Source: Thermococcus gorgonarius (lineage in GTDB: Archaea; Methanobacteriota_B; Thermococci; Thermococcales; Thermococcaceae). Taken from it: 64,000 bases of DNA. The position numbers were made by a program, and so were the translations under genes. Under the pieces are notes generated by a model. The model was not told the DNA's origin, made no database searches, and saw only the letters and a program-made list of their open reading frames with translations. Of the stretch, positions 46,790 to 55,200 are shown in pieces (the first letter of the stretch is position 1; every line of letters begins with the position of its first letter). The stretch lies in the NCBI RefSeq assembly GCF_002214385.1, contig NZ_CP014855.1:1240001-1304000 (forward strand), written 5' to 3'.

Positions 46790-46801
46790 CCTTTTTTTAT
46801 T
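46790..46801 (+). terminator. T-run terminator after the SDH protease gene
   Basis: TCCTTTTTTTATTT about 10 nt after the stop codon is a typical oligo-T terminator. Confidence 0.5.
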
Positions 46802-46842
46802 TCCCTACATGTATGTACCTGTTAAGACACTGTGACCTAAAC

Positions 46843-46900
46843 ATTTAAAAAGCAACGTTCCCCATTTATAAAGGGTTTTTAAACCCACCATTTGGAGGTG
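46843..46900 (+). promoter_or_regulatory. tbp promoter region with two TATA-like elements and a palindrome
   Basis: ATTTAAAAA (46843-46851) and ATTTATAAA (46864-46872) are both plausible TATA boxes 21 bp apart. The palindrome GGGTTT-TT-AAACCC (46873-46886) follows the second. RBS GGAGGTG is at 46894-46900. The second TATA near the first start site could let TBP control its own gene. Confidence 0.5.
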
Positions 46901-46906
46901 TAAACC

Positions 46907-47482
46907 TTGGTGGACATGAGCAAGGTCAAACTAAGGATTGAGAATATAGTCGCTTCTGTTGATTTGTTCGCCCAGCTGAACCTTGAAAAGGTTATAGAGA
47001 TCTGCCCCAACTCCAAGTACAACCCCGAGGAGTTCCCGGGGATAATCTGCCGTTTTGATGACCCCAAGGTCGCTTTGCTGATATTCAGCTCAGGCAAGCT
47101 TGTCGTTACGGGGGCAAAAAGTGTTGACGACATAAAGAGAGGTGTCAACAAGCTTATAGAGCTGCTCTCGAAGAAGGTTGGCACAAAATTCACAAAACCA
47201 CCCCAGATAGACATCCAGAACATGGTGTTTAGTGGCGACATAGGAATGGAGTTCAACCTCGATGCAGTCGCCCTAAGCCTACCGAACTGTGAATACGAAC
47301 CGGAGCAGTTCCCGGGAGTTATATACCGCGTAAAGGATCCGAAAGCAGTAATCCTGCTGTTCTCATCAGGTAAGATAGTCTGTTCCGGTGCCAAAAGCGA
47401 AAACGATGCATGGGAAGCAGTCAAGAAGCTCATACGCGAGCTCGAGAAATACGGCCTCATAGAAGAGGAAGAGGAATGGTAA
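46907..47482 (+). CDS. tbp: TATA-box-binding protein
   Basis: A 191-aa TBP with two direct saddle repeats. The first is [65 protein letters not shown] and the second is [62 protein letters not shown]. An acidic tail EEEEEW follows. The TTG start at 46907 gives the MVDMSKV N-terminus of Pyrococcus TBP and has GGAGGTG at ideal spacing; an ATG at 46916 is the alternative. Confidence 0.96.
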   Translation: MVDMSKVKLRIENIVASVDLFAQLNLEKVIEICPNSKYNPEEFPGIICRFDDPKVALLIFSSGKLVVTGAKSVDDIKRGVNKLIELLSKKVGTKFTKPPQIDIQNMVFSGDIGMEFNLDAVALSLPNCEYEPEQFPGVIYRVKDPKAVILLFSSGKIVCSGAKSENDAWEAVKKLIRELEKYGLIEEEEEW

Positions 47483-47513
47483 AATTTCCCAGCTTTTTAC
47501 GTTTCATTTCGGA

Positions 47514-48314
47514 TTAAGGTGAAAGTCTAAACGAGAAGACGTCCTTTTCGTAGGCATCCTTCAGATCCTCTCCCATTCTAATTGAAGAGACAAAGGATCC
47601 CACATCACTGAGACAGTTCTGGAGTTCCGGTGCGGTTATGTCCACGATTTCGGGTTCAACAACTTTAACTGACTCGGGAAGATACCTTATGAGCAATCCC
47701 ACCAGCGACTCCAGGGGAGAAACTGCCTCCACTTCCGCCACCAGTCCTCTGCCCTCAGGGTAAAACTCCATTGAATTAACTCCCGCTCCTTCCAGCAGAA
47801 AGAGTGTTGGGATTATTTCTCTAGCCAAGGTTTCGTTCTCGGTCGAGAACCTCAGCCTGATTGAGTAAAGCAGGTTCCTTCCCTCATCAATCAGCTCCCA
47901 CAGTTCGTCATCGTCAAACCCAACCCTCGGCTCGGGCAATTCCTCAACGTCAGGGACTGCGGGAACGTAACCCTTTTCCCTCGCGACCTTTCTGATCTCC
48001 TGTATCAGGTCGTTCAGCAGGGAAGAAAGTTCTTCTGCTGAAAGCTCAATTTTCCCGGGTGACAGAACTTCAACCATGGTCGGGGAGTACTCCACTACTG
48101 TCCTGAAGAGAGCATCCAGCGGTGCTTTCAGGGTGACCTCCACAAGGGAGGAGAAGCGAAGTGGATCCATTGAGGGATCCTCGATTATCTCCCCCACCTC
48201 AAGTCTAACCCCGGTCAATCCGCGCTTGACGCTCTCAAGTCTCTCTTCAACCGCCTTCCTGCTTCTGCCCAGGATCTCCAAGTAGAGTATTGCCTTGATC
48301 TCGGGGAGGGCCAT
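47514..48314 (-). CDS. uncharacterised protein with internal repeat, coupled to amrS
   Basis: A 266-aa acidic protein without membrane segments. Two related modules are visible: about residues 57-110 (SSLVEVTLKAPLDALFRTVVEYSPTMVEVLSPGKIELSAEELSSLLNDLIQEI) and about 195-250 (GLVAEVEAVSPLESLVGLLIRYLPESVKVVEPEIVDITAPELQNCLSDVGSFVSSI). Each is preceded by a longer strand-helix segment. No family was recognised. ATG 48314 is 2 nt after the amrS stop and has GGTGGTGAAG, so the two genes are translationally coupled. It converges on tbp. Confidence 0.7.
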   Translation of the reverse strand: MALPEIKAILYLEILGRSRKAVEERLESVKRGLTGVRLEVGEIIEDPSMDPLRFSSLVEVTLKAPLDALFRTVVEYSPTMVEVLSPGKIELSAEELSSLLNDLIQEIRKVAREKGYVPAVPDVEELPEPRVGFDDDELWELIDEGRNLLYSIRLRFSTENETLAREIIPTLFLLEGAGVNSMEFYPEGRGLVAEVEAVSPLESLVGLLIRYLPESVKVVEPEIVDITAPELQNCLSDVGSFVSSIRMGEDLKDAYEKDVFSFRLSP

Positions 48315-48316
48315 CT

Positions 48317-49366
48317 TCACCACCACATGCCGGGATAGTGCCTCTTACGGTAAGTTCCGATGATGGGAATCTTCTCACCGCAGTACTTGCACCTTCCATC
48401 ATCGGTAAGGTTGTACTCGGTTATCTCAAAGCCCCAGCGGACTATTAAAGGTTTGCCACACCTCGGGCAGTAGGTGTTCTCACCGGGGTGGCCCGGAACG
48501 TTACCGATGTAGACGAACTTCAGGCCTTCCTCCTTAGCGACCCGGTATGCCATTTCAATCGTCTCAAGCGGCGTTGGGGGGAGGTGTGTCAGCCTGTAGT
48601 GCGGGAAGAAGCGCGAGAAGTGAACTGGAGTATCGTCGCCGAGCTCTTCAACCACCCAGCGGGCGAAGGCCCTGATTTCCTCCTCCTTGTCGTTGAGCGT
48701 CGGGATTATAAGGTAGGTCAGCTCGACGTGGATTCCAAATTCCTTCTTCGCTATTACAGCGGTTCTTTTACTGGGTTCTCCGCTGGGAACGCTGGATATC
48801 TTCATGTAGAACTCGTCGCTGAAGGCCTTGATATCTATGTTCATGGCGTCGATGTATGGAGCCAGCTCCCTAAATGGTTCTTCGTTGATGTAGCCGTTGG
48901 TTATGAGGAGGTTGTATATCCCCTCCTCACTGGCGAGCTTCGCGGTGTCGAGAACGAACTCGTACCATATCGTCGGCTCGTTGTAGGTGTAGGCTATGCT
49001 CTCGCAGCCGTAGCGCTTAGCTATAGCGACTACCATCTCTGGACTCATATCGTGGAGGTAGGGAAAGCTCTCATCCGCCTGGCTTATCTCCCAGTTCTGG
49101 CAGTGCTTGCAGTGCATGTTGCATCCAACGGTGGCTATAGAGAGGGCACACGAACCCGGCCAGAAGTGAAAGAGCGGCTTCTTCTCAACGGGATCAGCAG
49201 CGATGGAAGAAACCTTGCCGTAGTTGAGCGTGTAGAGCGTCCCGCCTATGTTCTTCCTAACCCTGCAGGAGCCGCGCTTTCCCTCGTTGATTATGCAGTT
49301 GAGGGGGCAGAGTTTACAGCGGACCTTTCCTCTCTCAAGCGGCTCCCAGTACATGGCCTCTCTCAT
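48317..49366 (-). CDS. amrS: AmmeMemoRadiSam-system radical SAM enzyme
   Basis: A 349-aa radical SAM protein of the AmrS family, linked across archaea and bacteria to AMMECR1 and Memo proteins (not in this window). The radical SAM cluster is CNMHCKHCQNWE (CxxxCxxC, about residue 83). An additional N-terminal Cys set, KCKLCPLNC with GSCRVR, and a C-terminal zinc ribbon, CPRCG with CKYCG, are present. The fold segments DMSPEMVVAIAKRYGCESIAYTYNEPTIWYEF are diagnostic. ATG 49366 follows GGTGA; the longer frame to 49453 is not supported. The reaction is unknown. Confidence 0.9.
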   Translation of the reverse strand: MREAMYWEPLERGKVRCKLCPLNCIINEGKRGSCRVRKNIGGTLYTLNYGKVSSIAADPVEKKPLFHFWPGSCALSIATVGCNMHCKHCQNWEISQADESFPYLHDMSPEMVVAIAKRYGCESIAYTYNEPTIWYEFVLDTAKLASEEGIYNLLITNGYINEEPFRELAPYIDAMNIDIKAFSDEFYMKISSVPSGEPSKRTAVIAKKEFGIHVELTYLIIPTLNDKEEEIRAFARWVVEELGDDTPVHFSRFFPHYRLTHLPPTPLETIEMAYRVAKEEGLKFVYIGNVPGHPGENTYCPRCGKPLIVRWGFEITEYNLTDDGRCKYCGEKIPIIGTYRKRHYPGMWW

Positions 49367-49391
49367 GCCGTTCACCAATAAAAGGATAGGC

Positions 49392-50114
49392 TCATTCACG
49401 TTTAAGGTTTCCGTAGAGATCGTAGTACTCGCGCATTGTAAGGAACATTGCACCCTGGGACTTGTAGTGGTCTATGAGCATTCCGAGGAGTTCGATGGCC
49501 TTGTCACCCGTGTTAAAGCGGCAGTCCCACCGTATCTTCTCCCTTTGCATCGGCACAAACTCCCAGGGGTGGGCGAAGTAAACCCTGGGCTCCTTGAGGC
49601 GGGAGTGGATTATCCTCTGGAGCCTCCAGGGGAGCCTTATCACGGAGCTGGTCGTGGAGGCTGGAACCTCCAGAACGTTCCCGAAGAACTTCACACCCCC
49701 CCTGTAACCTTTGTAGTTAGCCTTAGAGGAGTCAATAAGGACACCGTTCTTCTCAAGGATTTCATAGTAGTAGTCGGGGAACTGCAGGTTTGGTGCGCGG
49801 AAAGAGACTACATCGCCAAATTCCCTGAGAATTTTGAGGGACTTCTCTATTATTTTTGCCCCCTCCTCCTTTGTCAGCTTGTCAAGCCTCTCGTGGTTGT
49901 AGGTGTGGCTCCCGAGCTCATGCCCCTCGTCAATAACCCGTTTCACCAGCTCGGGAAAGCGCTTCGCCATCTCCGCCGTGAAGAAGAAGGTAGCCCTTAT
50001 CCTCTTTTCCGCCATAAGGTCGAGGAGCTTCGGGAGGCCCTCCTCCATTCCCCTCGTTGTTGTTAGGTACGGCGGGCAGTCGTGCTCCACATCGAAGGTT
50101 ATTGAAACGATCAT
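49392..50114 (-). CDS. polysaccharide deacetylase (NodB-type)
   Basis: A 240-aa carbohydrate esterase family 4 protein. The catalytic/metal motif is SITFDVEHDCP (first Asp pair) with HELGSHTYNHERLDKL (HxxxH) and FRAPNLQFPDYYYEIL. DAH-like contacts occur near YFAHPWEFVP. No signal peptide, so it acts in the cytoplasm, perhaps on a lipid-linked N-acetyl sugar. Its ATG overlaps the TGA of the GT4 gene (50111-50114) and GGAGGG precedes it. Last of a three-gene glycan cluster. Confidence 0.88.
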   Translation of the reverse strand: MIVSITFDVEHDCPPYLTTTRGMEEGLPKLLDLMAEKRIRATFFFTAEMAKRFPELVKRVIDEGHELGSHTYNHERLDKLTKEEGAKIIEKSLKILREFGDVVSFRAPNLQFPDYYYEILEKNGVLIDSSKANYKGYRGGVKFFGNVLEVPASTTSSVIRLPWRLQRIIHSRLKEPRVYFAHPWEFVPMQREKIRWDCRFNTGDKAIELLGMLIDHYKSQGAMFLTMREYYDLYGNLKRE

Positions 50115-51337
50115 CCTTTGACCCTCCTCCATAGCTTGTACAGGAGGTACCTCTTGTCGCTTCCATCGGCCAGATCAATGGTCATCCTGTAAACGTCAAG
50201 GATCTTCTTCAAAACTACCTCCCATGAGAACTCCTTGATAACGCGTTTCCTGGCTTCTCTGCCCATTTTCTCAATGAGCTCCGGATTTGTAAGAACTTTT
50301 CCAAGCTTCTGAGCCACTTCCTCCTCGCTGTCTCCTAGGAAACCGGTTGTTCCATCCAGTATAAGGTCTGAGAGGCCGCTCCCATTCCTGCCAACTACCA
50401 TCCTTCCAGTTGCCAGGGCTTCAAGACCGACTATCGAAAAGGCCTCCAGGATTCCGGGCATCAAAACCACGTCGGCCGCCCAGTAGAACTCCAACAGCTT
50501 CTCGCGGGGGAGGAAATCAAAGACTTTCGTACGGGAGCCCAGAGCGGTCTTTCTGAGGTTCTCCTCGAACTCCGCTCTCATCTCACCGTTGCCAACCGCT
50601 ATGAGCTTTATCCGATCCTTTGAAATCCCTGAGCTCTTTAGAGCCCGGGATATTATGAAAGGCAGCCTGTGGGCCTGTTTTCTCTTCGTCATTCTGCCGG
50701 TGTAAAAAAGAACTATCTCGTCGGAAAGCCCAAGTTTTCTCCTTGCTTTCTCCCTCTCCTCCGGTTCTGGTGGGCGCCACTTCTCGACGTCGATACCGTT
50801 TGGAACAACGAACACGGGCCTGCCGTTCAACCCCTTCCCGAGCAGCCGCTTCGTGTCCCTCGCGACGGGTTTACTCACGGCAATGAAGGAATCCACACGT
50901 CTGAGGTAATGCCTGAGCAGGGGGCCTATTATAGGATCGGCCTTGGGATTTCCGTAGAAGGAGTGGTTGGTAGCGACGACGGGCACGTCGCGAATGCCCC
51001 TGGACAGGTTCGCCACCGCTATCGAGAAGGGGGAGTATATGCTGTGAACGTGGGTTATATCAAAGTGAACCTCCTTGTAGAACTGGTTTATCTTCCAGAG
51101 CTGGGAGGGGCCGAGGCTTATGTGGTGTTTCTTCAGGTATATGGAGGAGCGGAACCTGACCACGGGATAGGGGAACTCATCGTCCATCGGGCCAAGGTAG
51201 CGGTAGTCATGGGTAATGACGTAGGGCTCGTGCCCGGCTTTTAACAGGTTGCGGGCGAGCTCATCCATGTGAGTCTCGATCCCACCGATTTTAGGAAAAA
51301 ACCAGTCGCTGGCTATGGCGATTTTAAGGCTCTCCAT
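50111..51337 (-). CDS. glycosyltransferase family 4
   Basis: A 408-aa GT-B-fold retaining glycosyltransferase. The N-terminal acceptor domain begins IAIASDWFFPKIGGIETHMDELARNLLKAGHEPYVIT. The donor domain has FVVPNGIDVEKWRP, FYTGRMTKRKQAHRLP and PGILEAFSIVGLEALATGRMVVGRNGSGLSDLI (EX7E motif). Donor and acceptor sugars are unknown; neighbours (flippase-like protein, deacetylase) suggest assembly of a glycolipid or cell-surface glycan. It overlaps the upstream gene by 25 nt. Confidence 0.9.
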   Translation of the reverse strand: MESLKIAIASDWFFPKIGGIETHMDELARNLLKAGHEPYVITHDYRYLGPMDDEFPYPVVRFRSSIYLKKHHISLGPSQLWKINQFYKEVHFDITHVHSIYSPFSIAVANLSRGIRDVPVVATNHSFYGNPKADPIIGPLLRHYLRRVDSFIAVSKPVARDTKRLLGKGLNGRPVFVVPNGIDVEKWRPPEPEEREKARRKLGLSDEIVLFYTGRMTKRKQAHRLPFIISRALKSSGISKDRIKLIAVGNGEMRAEFEENLRKTALGSRTKVFDFLPREKLLEFYWAADVVLMPGILEAFSIVGLEALATGRMVVGRNGSGLSDLILDGTTGFLGDSEEEVAQKLGKVLTNPELIEKMGREARKRVIKEFSWEVVLKKILDVYRMTIDLADGSDKRYLLYKLWRRVKG

Positions 51338-52191
51338 ATTTCCCTTCCCCCCGAGGTCACGAGTACAAAGAAACCTACGACCGTGCTGAGCACGTAGGAC
51401 ACGAAACGTTCCAGAAGAGTCACCGAGACTGCCATGGCCAGGGGGAGGCCAAAGTACGCCAGAGTACCAACCAGGCCACCCTCTATGATGCCGACTCCTC
51501 CCGGGGTCAGCGCAACAAGGCCAAGGAGGAGGTTGGCTATTGAGACGACAACCAGGATGGATATACTGAGATGGAGCCCGAAAGCGAGAGTTATGAGCTT
51601 AAGCCTGAGTACATCGAGGATCCATATGGCCGAGCTAAGGAGGATCCCCCCGAGGGTTACGTTGTGGCACCTTTTGAGGGACACTATCCGCTCCATCTCC
51701 TCATAGCTCACTGAAGTCCTGAACACCCTGAGCGAGATCCTTACAAAGTCCTCCCACCTGATCCATACGAGGGCGATCCCAAGGACGCCCAGAACGAAGA
51801 GTAAGCCTGGTATCGAGGAGAAGTAGAGCATACCCACGAGGAAGAGAACAAAAACCGGTATGGTCTCCAGGATGCGCTCGTACACAACGCTCATGGCGGA
51901 AAGTCCAACGGGAATCTTTCCTTTCCGGCTTATCCAGGCTATCCTGAGAACTTCACCGCCGCTGCGGCTCATGGGGGTTACGTTGTTCATAAATATCGAC
52001 GCAAGGATTGATTTGACCAGTTCGAGGAACGGGACGTCCTTTCCAATGCCTCCAAGAATCAGTTTCCAGCGGAAGGCGTAAATTAGAACGCTGAAGTAGT
52101 AAACGAAGATCGCGAGTAACAGGTACAGGACGGAAACGCGCCCGAGAAGCGTGAGGTACTCATGACCGTCTCCCAGAACACTCCCAGGCAT
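51313..52191 (-). CDS. lysylphosphatidylglycerol synthase TM-region/UPF0104 membrane protein
   Basis: A 292-aa protein with about eight TM segments, of the AglD/MprF-TM/UPF0104 family. Signature segments are VLIYAFRWKLILGGIGKDVPFLELVKSILASIFMNNVTPMSRSGGEVLRIAWISRKGKIPVGLSAMSVVYERI and LLGLVALTPGGVGIIEGGLVG. Relatives sit with glycosyltransferases and have been proposed to move or modify polyprenyl-linked sugars. First gene of the glycan cluster. The start is ATG 52191, with a TTG one codon upstream; no clear RBS. Confidence 0.82.
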   Translation of the reverse strand: MPGSVLGDGHEYLTLLGRVSVLYLLLAIFVYYFSVLIYAFRWKLILGGIGKDVPFLELVKSILASIFMNNVTPMSRSGGEVLRIAWISRKGKIPVGLSAMSVVYERILETIPVFVLFLVGMLYFSSIPGLLFVLGVLGIALVWIRWEDFVRISLRVFRTSVSYEEMERIVSLKRCHNVTLGGILLSSAIWILDVLRLKLITLAFGLHLSISILVVVSIANLLLGLVALTPGGVGIIEGGLVGTLAYFGLPLAMAVSVTLLERFVSYVLSTVVGFFVLVTSGGREIWRALKSP

Positions 52192-52294
52192 CAACTTTTT
52201 AACCCCCCAACATTCTCATTTTCTCTTTAGTGGGGTAATCGAATGGGTGATTATAAACTTTGCCTCACGTGGGCACCGAAACAAAAATAAAAAC

Positions 52295-52576
52295 TCAATC
52301 CGCGAGATCCCTAGAACGGTACTTCTCGACGGTTTTCTTGAGCGCCTCCTCCAAGTCTATACCATAGTAGTTGGCGATGCAGGAAAGGGCGAAGAGGACA
52401 TCGCCTAGTTCTTCCTCAAGCTCCTCCCTTTTGGCGCTCCCCTTGACGCCCTCCACTGCCAGCATAACGTCTGCCAGCTCGCCGACTTCCTCAACAAGGG
52501 CAGCCAGCATCTCAAAGGGTCCCCAATAGCCGCCGAGAGTTTTTATAAGTTCGTCTACCTCCTTCTGGAGCTCCAT
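52295..52576 (-). CDS. MazG-like nucleotide pyrophosphohydrolase
   Basis: A 93-aa all-helical house-cleaning NTP pyrophosphatase of the MazG/MazG-like family. The metal motif is EEVGELADVML with EEELGDVLFALSCIANYYGID (ExxE-12-ExxD). RBS GAGGTGTTGG overlaps the ArsR stop region, so the gene is cotranscribed with it. Substrate spectrum unknown. The 100 nt downstream contain no gene. Confidence 0.88.
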   Translation of the reverse strand: MELQKEVDELIKTLGGYWGPFEMLAALVEEVGELADVMLAVEGVKGSAKREELEEELGDVLFALSCIANYYGIDLEEALKKTVEKYRSRDLAD

Positions 52577-52585
52577 TCCAACACC

Positions 52586-52966
52586 TCACAGGCCCAGCTC
52601 GTTTTTGAGGTCATCAAAGTACTTCCGCAGTGTATCCTCGTTAGTCCTGTAGAACCTCAGCTTTCCTTCACGTCTCTCCTCAACGAGTCCAAGCTCCTTT
52701 AGCCGCCTCAGGTGGTGACTTATAAGCGTCTGATCCTGACCAAGGGCCTTCGCTATGAGACAGACGCACAGCCATCTGTTCCTGAGCATTTTGATTATGG
52801 AAAACCTGAGGGGATTTGATAGAACTTTAACAAAGTCGAGAACGTTCTTCTCAATCTCAACTGATATCTCCTCTTCGGGATTGAGGAGATTGCACTTCTC
52901 AATACACTTCTCAACGCTCTTCTTCTGCTTTTCGTTTAGGCCTTCGATCAATTCCACGACCTTCAT
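52586..52966 (-). CDS. ArsR/SmtB-family regulator with Cys-rich metal-site signature
   Basis: A 126-aa repressor. An N-terminal helical extension contains two Cys (KCIEKCNLLNPEEE). The winged HTH spans about residues 45-110 (LSNPLRFSIIKMLRNRWLCVCLIAKALGQDQTLISHHLRRLKELGLVEERREGKLRFYRT). CVC before the recognition helix is the alpha-3 metal-site motif of ArsR/SmtB sensors. ATG 52966 follows GGTGAT; an in-frame TTG at 52972 is weaker. It follows thiL by 33 nt. Inducer unknown, perhaps As/Sb or a thiol-active agent. Confidence 0.87.
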   Translation of the reverse strand: MKVVELIEGLNEKQKKSVEKCIEKCNLLNPEEEISVEIEKNVLDFVKVLSNPLRFSIIKMLRNRWLCVCLIAKALGQDQTLISHHLRRLKELGLVEERREGKLRFYRTNEDTLRKYFDDLKNELGL

Positions 52967-52999
52967 CTCCAATCACCATAGTTCTTTGGATCTTTCATC

Positions 53000-53932
53000 T
53001 TAAAAGTTTTCATGTGAAAAATGCTCCCATCCCAGATGGGGCAGTGGCTCACCATCGAGGTAAACACCGCTTCCTTTTTCAACCTTTCCAACGACCGAGA
53101 AATCGAACTCAAGGCAGGAAGCCTTTTCGGGCTCAACGGTGAAAACGAGCTCGAACTCCTCACCGCTCGAAAGGGCCAGCTCAACAGGATCTTTCCCGAG
53201 AAGCTCCGCAACCTCAAAGACTTCCTCCCTTATTGGAAGGCTTTCAGAGCTGAGCTCTATCCTCACACCGCTCCTCCTCGCCAAGAGATTGAGTTCCCTG
53301 GCAAGACCATCGCTTACGTCTATGGCAGAATTAGCTATTTCACTGAGCTTTATCCCTTCGCTCACCTTTGCCTTCGGTTCGAGAAACTTCTCATAGAGGG
53401 CCTTTCGGACTTTTTTGGATATGTCAAGCTTGTTTTTCCAGACCAGATAGCCTGCCAAAGCTCTCCCCAAATCCCCGGTAACGCAGACCAGCTCGCCCGG
53501 TCTCGCCCCAGAACGTGTGAGAAGCCTCCCCGTAACGCCTAGGGCAATACCGTCTATTATCAGATCGTCGGCCTCGTTCGTATCAGCGCTAAGGACTGGT
53601 GTATAGTAGAACTCCAGCGCTTTTCCAATTCCCCTCGCGACCCCTTCAAGGTAGTCCCTCCCGACATCCGGAGGAACACCGAGGGAGAATAGAAAACCTA
53701 TGGGCATTGCCCCCATGGCCGCAACGTCGCTCACGTTCATGGTTACGGCCTTAAAGCCAACCTGTTCGGGCGTCATTATATCGGGAACATCAGTCTTCCT
53801 CACGAGCATGTCGTTTGTAGCTACCAGCCACTCATCGCCCAGCCTAATAGCTCCGGCATCGTCTCCGAGCGGAAGGTCGCCCTGTTTCCTGAGGTGTTTG
53901 AGGAAGAGATCAATGATTTCGGATTCTCTCAA
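53000..53932 (-). CDS. thiL: thiamine-monophosphate kinase
   Basis: A 310-aa ThiL that phosphorylates thiamine monophosphate to the coenzyme diphosphate. The PurM-like fold shows LGDDAGAIRLGDEWLVATNDMLV (metal Asp), NVSDVAAMGAMPIGFLFSLGVP, GGDTNEAD-equivalent SADTNEADD, CVTGDLGRA and IDVSDGLARELNLLARRSGVRIEL. It starts with TTG at 53932, overlapping the EndoQ stop (TTGA), with GGTGAGACC as RBS. Third gene of a clc-endoQ-thiL operon. Confidence 0.92.
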   Translation of the reverse strand: MRESEIIDLFLKHLRKQGDLPLGDDAGAIRLGDEWLVATNDMLVRKTDVPDIMTPEQVGFKAVTMNVSDVAAMGAMPIGFLFSLGVPPDVGRDYLEGVARGIGKALEFYYTPVLSADTNEADDLIIDGIALGVTGRLLTRSGARPGELVCVTGDLGRALAGYLVWKNKLDISKKVRKALYEKFLEPKAKVSEGIKLSEIANSAIDVSDGLARELNLLARRSGVRIELSSESLPIREEVFEVAELLGKDPVELALSSGEEFELVFTVEPEKASCLEFDFSVVGKVEKGSGVYLDGEPLPHLGWEHFSHENF

Positions 53933-55191
53933 GGTCTCACCCCCAGGAACTCCGTTATGCTCCTCTGCTTGGGTTTCTCCTCCGCTGGAAGCTCGACCTC
54001 AACGCTCTCCAGCTCGTCTATGGAAGCGTTCCTTATCTCCTCCGGCAGTCTAATCTCGCCGTACTTACCGCCACCGCCGGGAACAACTATCAGCTTGCCC
54101 TCCCGGTAGGCCCACACCGCCTTCGCCACTTCCTCGTTAACCTGAGCCAAAGTTTCAACAGGGGCATCAACGAGAACCCTTATCTCACTCCCGAACTCCC
54201 GCAAAAAGCGCTCCCAGATAATCCTGACGGCCTTCGTCTCTACGCCCTTCCCGATGACCATCGCTATTATCTCCGCGAGGGGTGCGAGGTGGATGTAAGG
54301 TGGCCTGTCCTTTGGCCTCTCGTTAGTATCGGCCAGCTCAAGGATTCTGTCACGAACGCCCTTTTTTATCCTGCCCCCGCACTTTGGACACTTCCAGTGG
54401 AAGGCCTTGGCCTCCTCAAGGCTGTACTTCGTGTAGCAACGGGAGCAGGCCGTCAGGTGATACTTACCAAGGCGAGGGTCGAGGCCCGCGTTGAGGACTA
54501 TCCTCCTGCCGCCGCGCCTCAGGATTGCCTTTCTGATTTCTTCAAAGGTTACTTCTTTCACCTCGAAGCGGTTGAACTCCCTGCCAAGCCTGTGGGGCAT
54601 TGGCGAGTGGGCGTCGCTGTTGCTGAGGTAGGTAAGCTTATGGTGGGCCTTTATCATGTCAGCCATCTCGCTGTCGGCAGAGAGGCCCAGCTCAAGGAAG
54701 TGGATTTTGGCGTTGCCATAGGCCTCTTTAAGGTTGTTGTATTCCTTGTAGAGGCTCGTCCAGGGCGTAAAAGCGTGGGCCGGTCCTATCAAAACGTCCA
54801 GCTCGTTGGCCAGGTCAGCTATCTCCGCCGCCGAGAGGCTCAGGTGTGGCCTTCCTTCAGTCTCAATATCGCTCGAATAGGGCCTCAGCCTCTCCCGCAT
54901 CTCGCGGACGGCCTCTATGCTCGGAAAGATTAAGACGTGGTGAACCCTTCTATTGTCTTCAACCTCAGTCGTAAGAAGAAACCCGATCCCGTTCCTCTCG
55001 TAGGTCCCCTCGTCGGCCTTTTCTGTGTATTTAAGCAGTTCCGCCTCCCACTTCGGGTTCAGTATGTCACCGGTTCCAACCAGGCCTAGACCCTTAAAGC
55101 GGGCGTTTTCAGCCAAGTTGGGAATCGTCATTGCCTTCGAGACCGCCTTTGAGTATCGCGAGTGAATGTGGAGGTCGGCATCAACCTGCAT
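53929..55191 (-). CDS. endonuclease Q (PHP-domain DNA repair nuclease) with C-terminal PIP box
   Basis: A 420-aa TIGR00375-family protein, corresponding to Thermococcales EndoQ, which nicks DNA 5' of deoxyuridine, hypoxanthine or abasic sites. The PHP metal site is seen as DADLHIHSRYSKAVSKAM, GTGD, TEVEDNRRVHHVLIF, GPAHAF and YLSNSDAHSP. A zinc-finger (CSRCYTKYS...WKCPKCGG) follows at about 245-270. The C-terminus ends QRSITEFL at residues 409-416, a consensus PCNA-interacting QxxIxxFL motif. It starts 9 nt after clc and overlaps thiL. Confidence 0.9.
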   Translation of the reverse strand: MQVDADLHIHSRYSKAVSKAMTIPNLAENARFKGLGLVGTGDILNPKWEAELLKYTEKADEGTYERNGIGFLLTTEVEDNRRVHHVLIFPSIEAVREMRERLRPYSSDIETEGRPHLSLSAAEIADLANELDVLIGPAHAFTPWTSLYKEYNNLKEAYGNAKIHFLELGLSADSEMADMIKAHHKLTYLSNSDAHSPMPHRLGREFNRFEVKEVTFEEIRKAILRRGGRRIVLNAGLDPRLGKYHLTACSRCYTKYSLEEAKAFHWKCPKCGGRIKKGVRDRILELADTNERPKDRPPYIHLAPLAEIIAMVIGKGVETKAVRIIWERFLREFGSEIRVLVDAPVETLAQVNEEVAKAVWAYREGKLIVVPGGGGKYGEIRLPEEIRNASIDELESVEVELPAEEKPKQRSITEFLGVRP

Positions 55192-55200
55192 AGAACCACC

